A stretch of DNA of 64,000 nucleotides from assembly GCF_000789255.1 (NCBI RefSeq), contig NZ_CP009552.1, positions 930,001-994,000 of the forward strand, written 5' to 3'. The notes under the pieces are model-generated. The model made no database searches, was not told the origin of the DNA, and saw nothing but the letters and a program-made list of their open reading frames with translations. Origin of the DNA: Geoglobus acetivorans. Lineage in GTDB: Archaea > Halobacteriota > Archaeoglobi > Archaeoglobales > Archaeoglobaceae. The translations under genes and the position numbers were made by a program. Positions 42,865 to 52,161 of this stretch are shown here, piece by piece (position 1 is the stretch's first letter; the number at the start of each line of letters is the position of its first letter).

Positions 42865-43923
42865 TTAAACAAACATCTGCTTCGGCGGCTGCTTCGACGG
42901 TTTGGACACTCTGCTTATGGATATTATGAAGTCCTCGGTGTTCAGCACGTCCTTCCCCTCGACAATTGCACGATGGAGGGAGGCCTTGATCACCTTTTCA
43001 ACAAGGTCCCTTCCGGAGAAGCCTTCAGTGACCCTCGCTATCTCACTCAGATCAGCGTTGACCGAAACCGGAAAGTCTGAGAGGTTCTTCTCAAGTATCT
43101 TCTGCCTCTCCTCAAGACCCGGCAGCCTGAACTCGATTTCCTCCTCGAATCTGCTTCGAATGGATGCGTCAAGCATATCAATCCTGTTTGTGGCTGCAAT
43201 CGTGCAGATGCCGTCGTTCATCTCGATCCCATCAAGCTCGGTGAGAAGGGCGTTAACAACCTCGCTCACATCGCCCCTCAGATCCTGATAGCTTCTGTCA
43301 AGGGCGATGCTGTCAAATTCATCCAGGAAAACGATGCATGGAGAGAGCTGCCTTGCCCTTTCGTAAAGCTCGTGAATTCTTCTGGCTCCGTCACCAACAT
43401 GCTCTCCAATAAGCTTGGTGGATTTGACAGAGAGAAACGGAACGTGTGCCTCGTTTGCGAGGGCTTTGGCTGTCATGGTCTTTCCCGTGCCAGGAGGACC
43501 GTAAAACAGCACATTCTTTGGAGCCCATTTCCCGAACTTCTTTGGATTTTTGAGATATTCGAGAATTATCCTTGCCTTTTTCTTCGCTTCATCCTGACCA
43601 ACAACATCCTCGAGCTTAACATCCACAACAAGCTCGGTTGTTATATCGTTTGATTTGCTCTCCACGAGAAATATCGTGCCGTCACCAATCATACCCTCTT
43701 CCGGCTCGCAGTTAACAACCTCGAAGGCGAAATCCGGAAACATTCTAACGTCGAATAGCATCTTTCCCTTAAAGATATACTCTCCCTTCCACTGATCCTT
43801 AGCATAGCGGTCAAATACCTTCAGGTTGTCCACCTTCGGGTATTCATGATAGCTCGCCTTGAGCGGATAGCCAAGAGGTTTGAGTATGACGTATCTGACC
43901 TCTCCTCTACTCTTGCCAGTCAT
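42865..43923 (-). CDS. AAA ATPase, proteasome-regulator-like (AMA type candidate)
   Basis: A 352-aa protein with one AAA domain. A beta-rich N-terminal domain (about 1-105) precedes VVGQDEAKKKARIILEYL. Walker A is FYGPPGTGKTMTAKAL, Walker B CIVFLDEFDSIAL, with an IAATNRIDMLDASIRSRFE arginine-finger region. The C-terminus ends MFV, hydrophobic-aromatic-X, close to the HbYX tails that dock proteasomal ATPases. The arrangement resembles the AMA ATPases of methanogens and Archaeoglobus, thought to serve the archaeal proteasome network. That subfamily call is tentative; the AAA call is certain. Confidence 0.8.
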   Translation of the reverse strand: MTGKSRGEVRYVILKPLGYPLKASYHEYPKVDNLKVFDRYAKDQWKGEYIFKGKMLFDVRMFPDFAFEVVNCEPEEGMIGDGTIFLVESKSNDITTELVVDVKLEDVVGQDEAKKKARIILEYLKNPKKFGKWAPKNVLFYGPPGTGKTMTAKALANEAHVPFLSVKSTKLIGEHVGDGARRIHELYERARQLSPCIVFLDEFDSIALDRSYQDLRGDVSEVVNALLTELDGIEMNDGICTIAATNRIDMLDASIRSRFEEEIEFRLPGLEERQKILEKNLSDFPVSVNADLSEIARVTEGFSGRDLVEKVIKASLHRAIVEGKDVLNTEDFIISISRVSKPSKQPPKQMFV

Positions 43924-43967
43924 TCAAACCGAAAAACTATTTGAACTTATTAATAATCTTTGCCCTT

Positions 43968-44510
43968 ATGAGACTGTTTGTTGCCATCGATATCAGCGAG
44001 GACATCAGAAAAGAGCTTTTGCCACTTCTGTCCCTTCTGTCCAATTACAGAGGAATTAAACCTGTGGAACCGGAGAACCTCCACATCACACTGAAGTTTC
44101 TCGGGGAGGTCAATGATGCAAAGGCAGAACTGATAAGGGAAAGGCTGAGGCAGATTCAATTCGAGCCATTTGAGATAAGGTTCGGTGGCATTGGATTCTT
44201 TCCGAATTCAAACTACATTAGAGTTATATGGGTTGGTGTGGAAGGGGCCGAGATTTACGGCCTGGCAAAGAACGTCGAGGACAGCATGAAGAGGCTCGGC
44301 TTCAGGAAAGACAAGGATTTCAGGGCACACCTCACCGTAGGAAGAGTTAAAAGGATTGGACCCCAGGACAGGGCAAAGCTCCTGAAGGAGCTGGAAGCGT
44401 ACAGCAGAGAGTACGGGGAGATGGTGGTGGATAAATTCAGTCTGAAGAAATCAACTCTCACACCCAGAGGGCCCATTTATGAAGATGTCGAGGTCTTTGG
44501 AGGGTTGTAG
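43968..44510 (+). CDS. thpR: RNA 2',3'-cyclic phosphodiesterase (2H family)
   Basis: A 180-aa protein from ATG 43968 (MRLFVAIDISEDIRKELLPL); a frame nine codons longer lacks homology. The two HxT/S motifs of 2H phosphoesterases are present: LHITLKFLGEV and RAHLTVGRVKR. It opens 2',3'-cyclic phosphates on RNA and in reverse joins 2'-5' ends, acting on tRNA halves in vitro. It lies 3 bp upstream of cca, an operon repeated in many archaea, consistent with tRNA-end metabolism. Confidence 0.93.
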   Translation: MRLFVAIDISEDIRKELLPLLSLLSNYRGIKPVEPENLHITLKFLGEVNDAKAELIRERLRQIQFEPFEIRFGGIGFFPNSNYIRVIWVGVEGAEIYGLAKNVEDSMKRLGFRKDKDFRAHLTVGRVKRIGPQDRAKLLKELEAYSREYGEMVVDKFSLKKSTLTPRGPIYEDVEVFGGL

Positions 44511-44513
44511 ACA

Positions 44514-45842
44514 ATGACGGATATTAAAGATGTTATTCAGAAAGTCCTTCCCGAAGTTATTCCCGACGAGAACCTTGTCAGAAAGGCAGAATCGGTTGAG
44601 GGAGTCATAAGAGAAAGGCTTGAAACAATCCTCGGAGATTATCCTGAAATCGAGTACAGATTTCTCGGGAGCTACGCAAGAAACACCTGGCTCCCGGAAG
44701 GACTTGAAATCGATGTATTTCTTCTTTTCCCCGAAAATTACAGCTTTGAAGAGCTGGAAAAGCTTGGAATAGAGATCGGAAAGCAGGTGGTGGACAGCTA
44801 CGAATTGAGGTATGCAGCGCATCCCTATGTCCACGGGACTGTGGATGGAGTTGAGATAGACGTCGTGCCGTGTTACAGGCTGAAAAGCCCGGACAGAATC
44901 AAGAGTGCAGTGGACAGAACTCCGTTTCACCACGAATGGCTGAAAGACAGAATTAGAGGAAAAGAGGACGATGTTAGGCTCCTGAAGAGATTTCTCAAAG
45001 CCGGCGGGATTTACGGTGCGGAATACAAGATCAGGGGTTTTTCCGGTTATCTGTGTGAGCTTCTTATTGTTTTTTACGGTTCTTTTGAAAACCTTGTAAG
45101 GAAAGCATCCCGCTGGAGAAGGGATCTTGTTATAGACATCGAGAACGGAGAGACCAGAGTGGAAAAGGGCCTTCAGAACATCTTCGTCATAGACCCGGTT
45201 GACAGGAAGAGGAACGTTGCCGCAAACCTGAGCGTTGACAGCCTCGCAAAATTCATAGAGAGATGCAGGCTCTTCCTCAATAACCCTTCCGAGGAGTTTT
45301 TCATCGCAAAAGACAGTTCAGTCAGTGTGGAGAGGCTGAATTGCGAGCTTGAAAACAGATTTGTCTGTGCAGTTGTTTTTGAAAGACCGCCAATAGTTGA
45401 GGACAACCTGTACACGCAGCTTGAAAGGGCAGAGAAGAGAATAAAAAAGCTGCTCGAGGAGAATGAGTTTCAGGTGATGAGAACGGGACACCACGCAGGG
45501 CAGAAATGCTACCTGCTATTTGAGACCCTTTCTGGAGAGGTTTCCGGAGTTAAAAAGCATTACGGGCCAAAAATCGAGAGCTATGAAAACTCAATGAAGT
45601 TCATCCGGAAGAACAGGGAATACAGCAGGTTTTTCGAGAACGGCAGGTACGTCACTTACAGAACGAGAAGACTGAAAAAGGTGGAGCAGGTCATAGAACA
45701 CGCCATACGAACCCAGCACGAGTCGATGGGAAAGGATGTCTCGGACTTCATAAGAAACGGATGCGTGTATTCCGGAAAGGAGATTCTGAAGCTCGATGAG
45801 CTTCTCCACACCCTGGCGGACTTTCTGGGGGTGAAAGGGTGA
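44514..45842 (+). CDS. cca: Archaeal CCA-adding tRNA nucleotidyltransferase (class I)
   Basis: A 442-aa enzyme adding CCA to tRNA 3' ends; the two tRNA genes in this window lack encoded CCA, so it is essential. The nucleotidyltransferase core has FLGSYARNTWLPEGLEIDVF with the acidic pair and GVEIDVVPCYRL with the third carboxylate. KLKDRIRGKEDDVRLLKRFL-like and IRGFSGYLCELLIVFYGSF regions follow, then the archaeal tail domains. Overlaps with neighbours are 3-4 bp. Confidence 0.94.
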   Translation: MTDIKDVIQKVLPEVIPDENLVRKAESVEGVIRERLETILGDYPEIEYRFLGSYARNTWLPEGLEIDVFLLFPENYSFEELEKLGIEIGKQVVDSYELRYAAHPYVHGTVDGVEIDVVPCYRLKSPDRIKSAVDRTPFHHEWLKDRIRGKEDDVRLLKRFLKAGGIYGAEYKIRGFSGYLCELLIVFYGSFENLVRKASRWRRDLVIDIENGETRVEKGLQNIFVIDPVDRKRNVAANLSVDSLAKFIERCRLFLNNPSEEFFIAKDSSVSVERLNCELENRFVCAVVFERPPIVEDNLYTQLERAEKRIKKLLEENEFQVMRTGHHAGQKCYLLFETLSGEVSGVKKHYGPKIESYENSMKFIRKNREYSRFFENGRYVTYRTRRLKKVEQVIEHAIRTQHESMGKDVSDFIRNGCVYSGKEILKLDELLHTLADFLGVKG

Positions 45843-46549
45843 AAATCACGTTCCTCGGCACGGGTGTTGCAGTCAGCTTGGCAGAAAAGGCACAGCAGTC
45901 TATTCTGATCGAGGACGACAGGCTCGTGCTGGTGGACTGCGGATTCGGAACAATGCTCAGGCTCCAGCAGGCGGGGTATGATGTTACAGACCTCGATGCG
46001 GTGGTTCTGACCCACTTCCACCTCGACCACTGCGGAGAGCTGATGGGAATCCTGAAAGCAAGGTGGCTGAGCGGTGCAGGAAAACTGAAAATCTACGCCC
46101 CTAAAGGGGCTGAGAGCTTCCATAACAGCTTCCTGTCAGCTTCGCCATACCTCCTGGGAAAACTCGACTTCGGAGTTTTGGAGCTGGAAGATGGCGAGAG
46201 GTTCATGATAGGCAGTATGAGGTTCGAGGCGAGGAAGACGAGGCACTCCTTGGAGAGCTTGGGGTATGTAATAAACGGCGTGCTGATTTCGGGAGACACG
46301 TCCGCCTTCCCTGAGCTTTACGAAGACGTGGAGGTGACAGTACACGAGATGTCACTCGATTTTGGGGGACGGGCAGATTACCACACATCTCCGGAGAATC
46401 TTGCGGAAAACGCGGAGAGTGTGAGGGAAGCATACCTGATCCACCTGTATCCTCCAGCATACGGAAACCGGGAGAAAATTGCGGAATTTCTCAGGAAGAA
46501 GGGAGTTGCGGCAGAGTTTCCTGATGACCTTGAGGTGCTGTCCCTGTAG
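45839..46549 (+). CDS. Metallo-beta-lactamase fold hydrolase (RNase Z-like)
   Basis: A 236-aa protein: MKITFLGTGVAVSLAEKAQQ, VVLTHFHLDHCGELMGIL (the HxHxDH motif) and VLISGDTSAFPELYEDVEVT (metal Asp), with VHEMSLDFG and a final LIHLYPPAYG, where RNase Z normally has a His. It resembles short RNase Z/arylsulfatase-like members but lacks the flexible arm. Coupled to thpR and cca by a 4-bp overlap, it may take part in tRNA 3' processing (inference). Start is GTG at 45839. Confidence 0.8.
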   Translation: MKITFLGTGVAVSLAEKAQQSILIEDDRLVLVDCGFGTMLRLQQAGYDVTDLDAVVLTHFHLDHCGELMGILKARWLSGAGKLKIYAPKGAESFHNSFLSASPYLLGKLDFGVLELEDGERFMIGSMRFEARKTRHSLESLGYVINGVLISGDTSAFPELYEDVEVTVHEMSLDFGGRADYHTSPENLAENAESVREAYLIHLYPPAYGNREKIAEFLRKKGVAAEFPDDLEVLSL

Positions 46550-46700
46550 CGGTTCAGCTTTACCATGTGATGCTCGTATTTGCTTTCGATCTGATTTTGA
46601 TCTGTCCTCCCGCGTCGCCTGAGGGCAGATGGGTGCAAAATGCCAGCTGGACTTTCAGAAACCCCATGCTGGTCTGGTTCTAACTCTTTTTTAAGCTCTT

Positions 46701-46730
46701 CTTTCAATCCATTAAAGGTTTGATTTTAAC
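46701..46730 (-). repeat. Isolated degenerate CRISPR repeat
   Basis: A 30-bp sequence matching the array repeat at 47342-47572 at 27 of 30 positions. It stands about 610 bp from the array on its trailer side, with three small frames in between. A weaker, indel-containing likeness lies at 46652-46684 and a shorter one at 46583-46601. Decay is usual at the trailer end of arrays. Confidence 0.7.
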
Positions 46731-46760
46731 CTGAGAGCGTAATACTCAAGAATCCCTAAC

Positions 46761-46967
46761 TCAAACCTTCGCCTTTACCATCTTCGCCACAAACTCCCTC
46801 TGCTCCTCTGCAAGCTTTGGCAGGAGTATCTCTATCCCCATAACGTCTCCGTTCTCGTCAAGATCCACGATAACGTTGTCTGCTAACGGCTCCGACTCTA
46901 CCGCTTTACCCTTTTTGAACCTTATGAACATGGCATTGACATCTGGATCAAACTCCACCGAAACCAT
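46761..46967 (-). CDS. DUF2283 antitoxin-like protein
   Basis: A 68-aa protein typical of DUF2283: VEFDPDVNAMFIRFKKGKAV, then VIVDLDENGDVMGIEILLPK. Members are commonly paired with a DUF4258 partner, as here, where its start overlaps the DUF4258 stop by 20 bp. A toxin-antitoxin role is proposed for such pairs but not established. It lies within the degenerate part of the CRISPR locus. Confidence 0.8.
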   Translation of the reverse strand: MVSVEFDPDVNAMFIRFKKGKAVESEPLADNVIVDLDENGDVMGIEILLPKLAEEQREFVAKMVKAKV

Positions 46968-47199
46968 GCCCTATCAGCCTCTTTCTATCTACATTTAAAG
47001 TTGTTACCACAACTATTTCATTATTTCGTTCCTCGTAGATTACAACGATGTATTTCCCTCCAAACTGCCTGAAAGCCGCTTTTCTTCCAAACTTCACGTA
47101 AATTACTTCCGCTGGTTCTCTGATCACGAGCTCAACCTGCTCAGGTTCAACCCCTCTCTCTTTGGCTCTCTTCAGTGCATGACCTGAGAACCTGATCAT
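46948..47199 (-). CDS. DUF4258 toxin-like protein
   Basis: An 83-aa protein with the DUF4258 pattern: FSGHALKRAKERGVEPEQVE (the H-A-x-x-R-x-x-E-R-G motif), VIREPAEVIYVKFGRKAAFR and KYIVVIYEERNNEIVVVTTL. It resembles small RNase-like RelE/BrnT folds. Paired with DUF2283 downstream. GAT CGC-type spacing upstream shows no strong ribosome site. Function as a toxin is inferred. Confidence 0.8.
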   Translation of the reverse strand: MIRFSGHALKRAKERGVEPEQVELVIREPAEVIYVKFGRKAAFRQFGGKYIVVIYEERNNEIVVVTTLNVDRKRLIGHGFGGV

Positions 47200-47214
47200 C
47201 GCATCACTCCGGCC

Positions 47215-47322
47215 TCAAAATGCTGACATCTCTGCAAACTCCTCGATAGCCCTTTCAACCCTTTCCAAGGGCAGCATGTATATCAGCATCCTCCAGAACT
47301 CCATCACCAGATTTTCCCTCAT
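47215..47322 (-). CDS. Doubtful 35-aa frame next to the CRISPR array
   Basis: From ATG 47322 the frame reads MRENLVMEFWRMLIYMLPLE, then RVERAIEEFAEMSAF. The frame is open further upstream to 47424 only by reading through the first CRISPR repeat and spacer, which is not meaningful. The stretch is helical and may be the end of a gene truncated by the array. No family is recognised. Confidence 0.25.
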   Translation of the reverse strand: MRENLVMEFWRMLIYMLPLERVERAIEEFAEMSAF

Positions 47323-47341
47323 CTCCACCCTGATCTGTTCA

Positions 47342-47572
47342 CTTTCAATCCCTTCAAGGTCTGATTTTAACAGAATGTTTGTATATCCTCCGAGAATTAG
47401 GAAATAATCTTTCAATCCCTTCAAGGTCTGATTTTAACATATAGAAAAGGTAAAGGAGCAGGTTGAAGTAATAAACCTTTCAATCCCTTCAAGGTCTGAT
47501 TTTAACCCAAATGATGAATATCTTGAGTTTAAGGATGACAAACTTTCAATCCCTTCAAGGTCTGATTTTAAC
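47342..47572 (-). CRISPR. Short CRISPR array: four repeats, three spacers
   Basis: Four identical 30-bp repeats at 47342-47371, 47409-47438, 47477-47506 and 47543-47572, with spacers of 37, 38 and 36 bp. In the minus orientation the repeat ends ATTGAAAG, the standard 8-nt crRNA handle in archaea, so transcription should run leftward from a leader right of 47572. The repeat is close to those I recall from Archaeoglobus fulgidus. No cas genes lie in this window. None of the spacers is visibly matched elsewhere here. Confidence 0.95.
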
Positions 47573-48114
47573 CTCCTGTAATATTCCCCCAGATTCCTAT
47601 AAAAAGCTTTCTTCTCTTTTCTTTCATTTAAATACTGCAGCGAACCTCCGGTGATGCGGGTTATTTATAACGTTGTGCGACTTTTATCCTGGGGTTTGTT
47701 TTTCGATTGTGGATTTTTTACGGGTTTTTTACTGAATTTGAGTAAATCTGTCAGGGAAGGGTTGGAGAATAAAAATAAACTGGCTCAGTTTCAGGAAAGG
47801 AGGAAGTGAAAATTAAAAGTTTATGCTATAAAAATAGCTGATAATAAGATGTGCGACTGGATTTGCAGGCTCAGATTCTCTAATGAAATGCAATCCACAG
47901 CCAGAATCGATAAAAAAGCAAAGTTATCGTGTTCCGGTATGGGGCTGTCATGTCTGCATTGATATGCTGGAGAGGTCGGCAGGTATGAGACTGCACCCGA
48001 GCTGAGGGCTTTGATGTCTGCTCTCCCGTACACCTTCCCGATTTCGGGAAGAGTTGCATCGCTGAACAGCAGGGATGTCGAAAACTTTAAAGCCTTCCCG
48101 TATTTTTAGCCCCC
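47573..48114. promoter_or_regulatory. CRISPR leader and upstream gap
   Basis: This 540-bp stretch has no convincing gene. Reading leftward it has TATA-like elements (TTATAAAT near 47670, ATTTAAAT near 47630, TTTTTATAGG near 47600) before the first repeat, as expected for an AT-rich leader. The right end, TTTAAAGCC near 48090, is probably the thrS promoter; the thrS transcript may be nearly leaderless. Confidence 0.55.
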
Positions 48115-49971
48115 ATGAAAATACTCCTGCTTCACTCGGACTACATCGAGTATGAGGTCAAGAAGAAGACAAAACTTGCCGAACCGTTTGAGGGCAAGGG
48201 TGAGAGAGTAGATGAAGCCCTTGTGGTTTTCATTTCTGTCGAAAAAGGAGATACGGAAGACACAGCACTAAAAGCCGTTGAGGAAATAACCGACGTGGCC
48301 AGAAAGGTCAATGCCGAGAAGGTTGTTCTCTATCCTTACGCTCACCTCTCATCAAATCTCGCCGACCCGGAAACAGCTGTAAAGCTCCTCAAATTCATGG
48401 AGGAAAATCTCTCCTCAGATTTTGAGGTTCACCGCTCACCGTTCGGATGGTACAAGGCCTTCAAAATCTCATGCAAGGGGCACCCTCTCAGCGAGCTTTC
48501 CAGAGAGATCAGGGGAGAGGATACTGAGGTAACTCAGGCGCTGAGGGACGAGGAGAAGGCGAAGAGCTACTGGTACATCCTCACTCCTGAGAAGGAGCTT
48601 GTTGAGGTTGAGAAGTTCGACTTCAGCAACCACCCCAACCTGAAGAAGTTCGTGGACTACGAAATATCGAAGAGGAGAGCCGTGGATCGCGTACCACCCC
48701 ACGTCGAGCTGATGAAGAGGCTCGAAATTGCAGACTATGAAGATGCATCGGACAGCGGACACATGCGCTACTACCCAAACGGCAGGCTGATAAAGAGCCT
48801 GCTGGAAACCTTCGTTACCGAGAAGTGCATTGAGTACGGGGCGATGGAGGTGGAGACTCCAATAATGTATGACAGGGCACATCCCACGCTGAGAAAGTAC
48901 CTGGAGAGGTTTCCGGCCAGACAGTACATAATAAAGGGGGATAAGAGGGACTTCTTCCTGAGGTTTGCCGCCTGCTTCGGCCAGTTTTTAATGACGTCTC
49001 AGGCCACGATAACCTACAGGCACCTCCCGCTCAAAATGTACGAACTCACCCGGTACTCCTTCAGGAAGGAGCAGAGAGGAGAGCTTGTGGGACTGAGGAG
49101 GCTGAGGGCCTTCACCATGCCCGACATGCACACAGTAGTCAGGGACATTGAAGAGGCGAAGGAGGAGTTCTACAACCAGTACAAGCTGTCGGTGGAGGTG
49201 CTGAGAGAGATAGGGCTTGAGCCTGAAGATTATGAGGTTGCCATCAGGATAACCAAAGATTTCTATGAAGAAAACAGGGAGTTCATCCACTCGATAGCAG
49301 AAGTTCTGAACAAGCCCATACTCATCGAGATGTGGGACAGGAGGTTCTTCTACTTCGTGCTGAAGTTCGAGTTCAACTTCGTCGATGCGCTCGACAAAGC
49401 CTCTGCCCTATCAACGGTCCAGATTGACGTGGAGAATGCGGAGAGGTACGGAATTACCTACGTGGACTCAGATGGCAGGGAAAAACACCCGCTCATCCTG
49501 CACTGCTCTGCGAGCGGTGCGATTGAGAGGGTGATGTACTCCCTGCTTGAAAAGGAGTACATGAAAGCAGAGGAGGGAAGACTCCCAATGCTGCCCGTGT
49601 GGCTCTCCCCAACGCAGGTCAGGATAATTCCGATAGCCGAAAGGCATCTCGAAAAGGCAATGGAGATTGCGGAAATTCTCAGAGCTAACAGGATAAGGGC
49701 GGATGTCGATGACAGGGAGGAAACCACAGGTAAGAAAGTGAGGGATGCCGCAACCCAGTGGATACCGTACGTGGTGGTCATAGGGGATAAGGAGCTGGAG
49801 AGCGGAAGGCTCAGCGTTACCGTCAGAAAGGAATCGACCAAGGAAAGGCAGAAGAAGGTCGAGATGACTGTGGAGGAGCTGATCGAAGAGGTTAAGAAGG
49901 AGTGCGAGGGCAGACCATACAAGCCACTCCCCATGCCCGTGCTGCTATCAAAAAGACCATCTATGAGGTGA
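48115..49971 (+). CDS. thrS: Threonyl-tRNA synthetase (archaeal type)
   Basis: A 618-aa class II synthetase. Residues 1-140 ([34 protein letters not shown]) form the archaeal D-tyrosyl-deacylase-like editing domain. The catalytic core has [60 protein letters not shown] (motif 2) and a late [17 protein letters not shown] (motif 3). The anticodon-binding domain is near the end ([20 protein letters not shown]). No strong ribosome-binding site precedes the ATG. It is followed closely by a small membrane-protein gene. Confidence 0.95.
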   Translation: MKILLLHSDYIEYEVKKKTKLAEPFEGKGERVDEALVVFISVEKGDTEDTALKAVEEITDVARKVNAEKVVLYPYAHLSSNLADPETAVKLLKFMEENLSSDFEVHRSPFGWYKAFKISCKGHPLSELSREIRGEDTEVTQALRDEEKAKSYWYILTPEKELVEVEKFDFSNHPNLKKFVDYEISKRRAVDRVPPHVELMKRLEIADYEDASDSGHMRYYPNGRLIKSLLETFVTEKCIEYGAMEVETPIMYDRAHPTLRKYLERFPARQYIIKGDKRDFFLRFAACFGQFLMTSQATITYRHLPLKMYELTRYSFRKEQRGELVGLRRLRAFTMPDMHTVVRDIEEAKEEFYNQYKLSVEVLREIGLEPEDYEVAIRITKDFYEENREFIHSIAEVLNKPILIEMWDRRFFYFVLKFEFNFVDALDKASALSTVQIDVENAERYGITYVDSDGREKHPLILHCSASGAIERVMYSLLEKEYMKAEEGRLPMLPVWLSPTQVRIIPIAERHLEKAMEIAEILRANRIRADVDDREETTGKKVRDAATQWIPYVVVIGDKELESGRLSVTVRKESTKERQKKVEMTVEELIEEVKKECEGRPYKPLPMPVLLSKRPSMR

Positions 49972-49975
49972 TGAT

Positions 49976-50230
49976 ATGGAAAAAAATCTTCTGAAAACGT
50001 TTGTGCCGCTGATTGTTGGTATATTTGCCGGAGTGCTGTCATACTTCGTCACGGGCGATCTCCGAACAAGGGATCCCGTGGGAATCATAGTGCTCGTTTT
50101 CTTCATCTATCTCCACAAGCTCATACTTCCGAGGTATGGCGTTGAAATCGAATCAAAGGACTGGGTGGGAATAGGCTTTCTGACACTCGCAACCTGGTAC
50201 ATCTCCTGGACGATTCTGCTGAACCTGTGA
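49976..50230 (+). CDS. Small membrane protein (EMC6-like candidate)
   Basis: An 84-aa protein with three hydrophobic segments (about 8-26, 36-50 and 62-82): LLKTFVPLIVGIFAGVLSYF, then IIVLVFFIYLHKLILPRYGV and WVGIGFLTLATWYISWTILL. GAGGTGATGAT overlaps the thrS end and serves as ribosome site. It resembles the small conserved euryarchaeal proteins compared to eukaryotic EMC6. The assignment is tentative. It lies between thrS and the ABCE1 gene. Confidence 0.6.
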   Translation: MEKNLLKTFVPLIVGIFAGVLSYFVTGDLRTRDPVGIIVLVFFIYLHKLILPRYGVEIESKDWVGIGFLTLATWYISWTILLNL

Positions 50231-50324
50231 ACACCCCCAATTTATTTTTCGCCTGAGGTCATAACCCGGAGGTCAGCAGGCAATCCCGGAACTCTTATAT
50301 TCAGCTCAGGTTTCCAACAACCGG

Positions 50325-52094
50325 ATGAGCCTGAGGATCGCTGTTGTTGACAGGGAGCGATGTCAGCCCAAGAAGTGCGGACAGGAGTGCCTGAAGTACT
50401 GCCCCGTTGTAAGAACGGGAGGAGAGGCAATAGTTATCGAGGAAAAAGCAATCATAAGTGAGGAACTCTGCCAGGGATGCGGTATATGTGTCAAAAAATG
50501 TCCGTTCGAGGCGATAACAATAGTTGGCCTGCCATCACAGCTTGAGGGTCATGAGGTTCATCGCTACGGTAAAAACGGTTTTGTTCTGTACAATCTGCCC
50601 GTACCGAGAAAGGGACATGTTGTCGGCATTCTCGGCCCGAACGGGACAGGTAAGAGTACTGCTCTGAAAATCCTCTCGGGTCAGCTCATACCCAACCTCG
50701 GAAAGGAGGAGGCAGACTGGGACGAGGTCCTCGACAGATTCCAGGGAACAGAGCTTTTTGACTACCTCAGGTCTCTTGCAGACGGTGGTGTGAGGGTCAG
50801 CGTCAAACCCCAGTACATCGAGGGCATCCCCAAGGTTTACAAAGGAAAGGCAATGGATCTGCTCTCCAAGGTTGACGAAAGAGGCGAACTTGACGAGTAC
50901 ATAGATAAGCTGAACCTGAGAAACGCCGTGAACAGAGATATAAAGGATCTGAGCGGTGGAGAGCTGCAGAGAGTTGCGATAGCGGCATGTCTGCTGAGAG
51001 ATGCAGACTTCTACTTCCTGGACGAGATAACATCGTATCTCGACATATACCAGAGGATAGAGTCGGCAAAGGTTGTCAGAGAGGTGGCAGAAAAGAGGCC
51101 GGTTATGATAGTCGAGCATGATCTTGCCATACTTGACATGCTCGCAGACTACGTCCACATAAGCTACGGTGAGCCTGCTGTGTATGGCGTCATAACAAAC
51201 GCAAAGGGAGTCAGAGTGGGAATCAACCAGTATCTGAGAGGACATCTGGCCGAGGAGAACATAAGGATCAGGGAAAAGGAGATTGAATTCGAGATATTCC
51301 AGCCATCGGAGGGCGTTCAGGAGGAGGTCCTCATCGAATATCCGGCATTCAGAAAGAGCTTTGAGAACTTCACACTCGAAGCTGAGAAAGGAGATTTCAG
51401 GGTTGGAGAGGTTGTGGGCGTTCTGGGTCCAAACGCAACCGGTAAAAGTACCTTCGTGAAGGTTCTTGCTGGAGTGCTTGAGGATGACGAGAAGAAGGTA
51501 GATCTGGACGTGAAGGTATCCTACAAACCCCAGTACGTGAAGGGAGATATCTCAATGCCCGTCATAAGCTTCCTGAGAAGCATAAACCCGATGGTCGAGT
51601 CATCATACTACAGGACCGAATACCTAAAGCCACTCCAGCTTGAGAAAATTCTCGAAAAGAACATTGATGAACTGAGTGGTGGAGAGCTGCAGAGAGTTGC
51701 GATAGCGGCATGTCTGCTGAGAGATGCAGACCTCTACCTCCTGGACGAGCCTTCAGCCCACCTCGATGTCGAGCAGAGGACGGAAGTTGCGAGAATTCTG
51801 AAAAGGTTTGCCATGAACAACAGCAAAACCGTGCTCGTGGTTGACCACGACATCTACCTAGTGGACATGCTTTCGGATAGAGTCATGGTCTTCGAGGGCG
51901 AGCCCGGAAAGAGGGGTGTGGCAAGAAAGCCCGCAAGTCTGAGGGACGGAATGAACAGATTCCTCAGAAACCTCGACATAACGTTCAGGAGAGATGAGGA
52001 AACCAAAAGGCCGAGAATAAACAAACCGGAGTCAAGGCTTGACAGAGAGCAGAAAACCGCTGGCGAGTATTACTACTACGTGAGAGAGAACTGA
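50325..52094 (+). CDS. ABCE1/Rli1 ribosome-recycling ATPase
   Basis: A 589-aa soluble twin ABC protein. The N-terminus has two ferredoxin-like Fe-S sites: RCQPKKCGQECLKYCPVV and CQGCGICVKKCPFEAI. The first ATPase has GPNGTGKSTALKIL and LSGGELQRVAIAACLLRDAD, then LDEITSYLD; the second has GPNATGKSTFVKVL, again LSGGELQRVAIAACLLRDAD, then LDEPSAHLD. The two signature stretches are identical at DNA level over more than 40 bp, which may reflect gene conversion. It splits ribosomes after termination and initiates recycling. Confidence 0.96.
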   Translation: MSLRIAVVDRERCQPKKCGQECLKYCPVVRTGGEAIVIEEKAIISEELCQGCGICVKKCPFEAITIVGLPSQLEGHEVHRYGKNGFVLYNLPVPRKGHVVGILGPNGTGKSTALKILSGQLIPNLGKEEADWDEVLDRFQGTELFDYLRSLADGGVRVSVKPQYIEGIPKVYKGKAMDLLSKVDERGELDEYIDKLNLRNAVNRDIKDLSGGELQRVAIAACLLRDADFYFLDEITSYLDIYQRIESAKVVREVAEKRPVMIVEHDLAILDMLADYVHISYGEPAVYGVITNAKGVRVGINQYLRGHLAEENIRIREKEIEFEIFQPSEGVQEEVLIEYPAFRKSFENFTLEAEKGDFRVGEVVGVLGPNATGKSTFVKVLAGVLEDDEKKVDLDVKVSYKPQYVKGDISMPVISFLRSINPMVESSYYRTEYLKPLQLEKILEKNIDELSGGELQRVAIAACLLRDADLYLLDEPSAHLDVEQRTEVARILKRFAMNNSKTVLVVDHDIYLVDMLSDRVMVFEGEPGKRGVARKPASLRDGMNRFLRNLDITFRRDEETKRPRINKPESRLDREQKTAGEYYYYVREN

Positions 52095-52161
52095 AACAGA
52101 TGAAACATATCCCAATTCAGGCCCATTTTTTAATTTAAATTCGCAAAAATAAAAAGGTGGA

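Noticed and set aside
46652-46684. Further degenerate CRISPR repeat
   Set aside because: The likeness needs several indels and leaves a spacer of only about 16 bp before the next repeat. Mentioned as a hint, not annotated.
47821-48033. 70-codon minus-strand frame between the CRISPR leader and thrS
   Set aside because: No ribosome site, no family, and the sequence is typical of an intergenic stretch.
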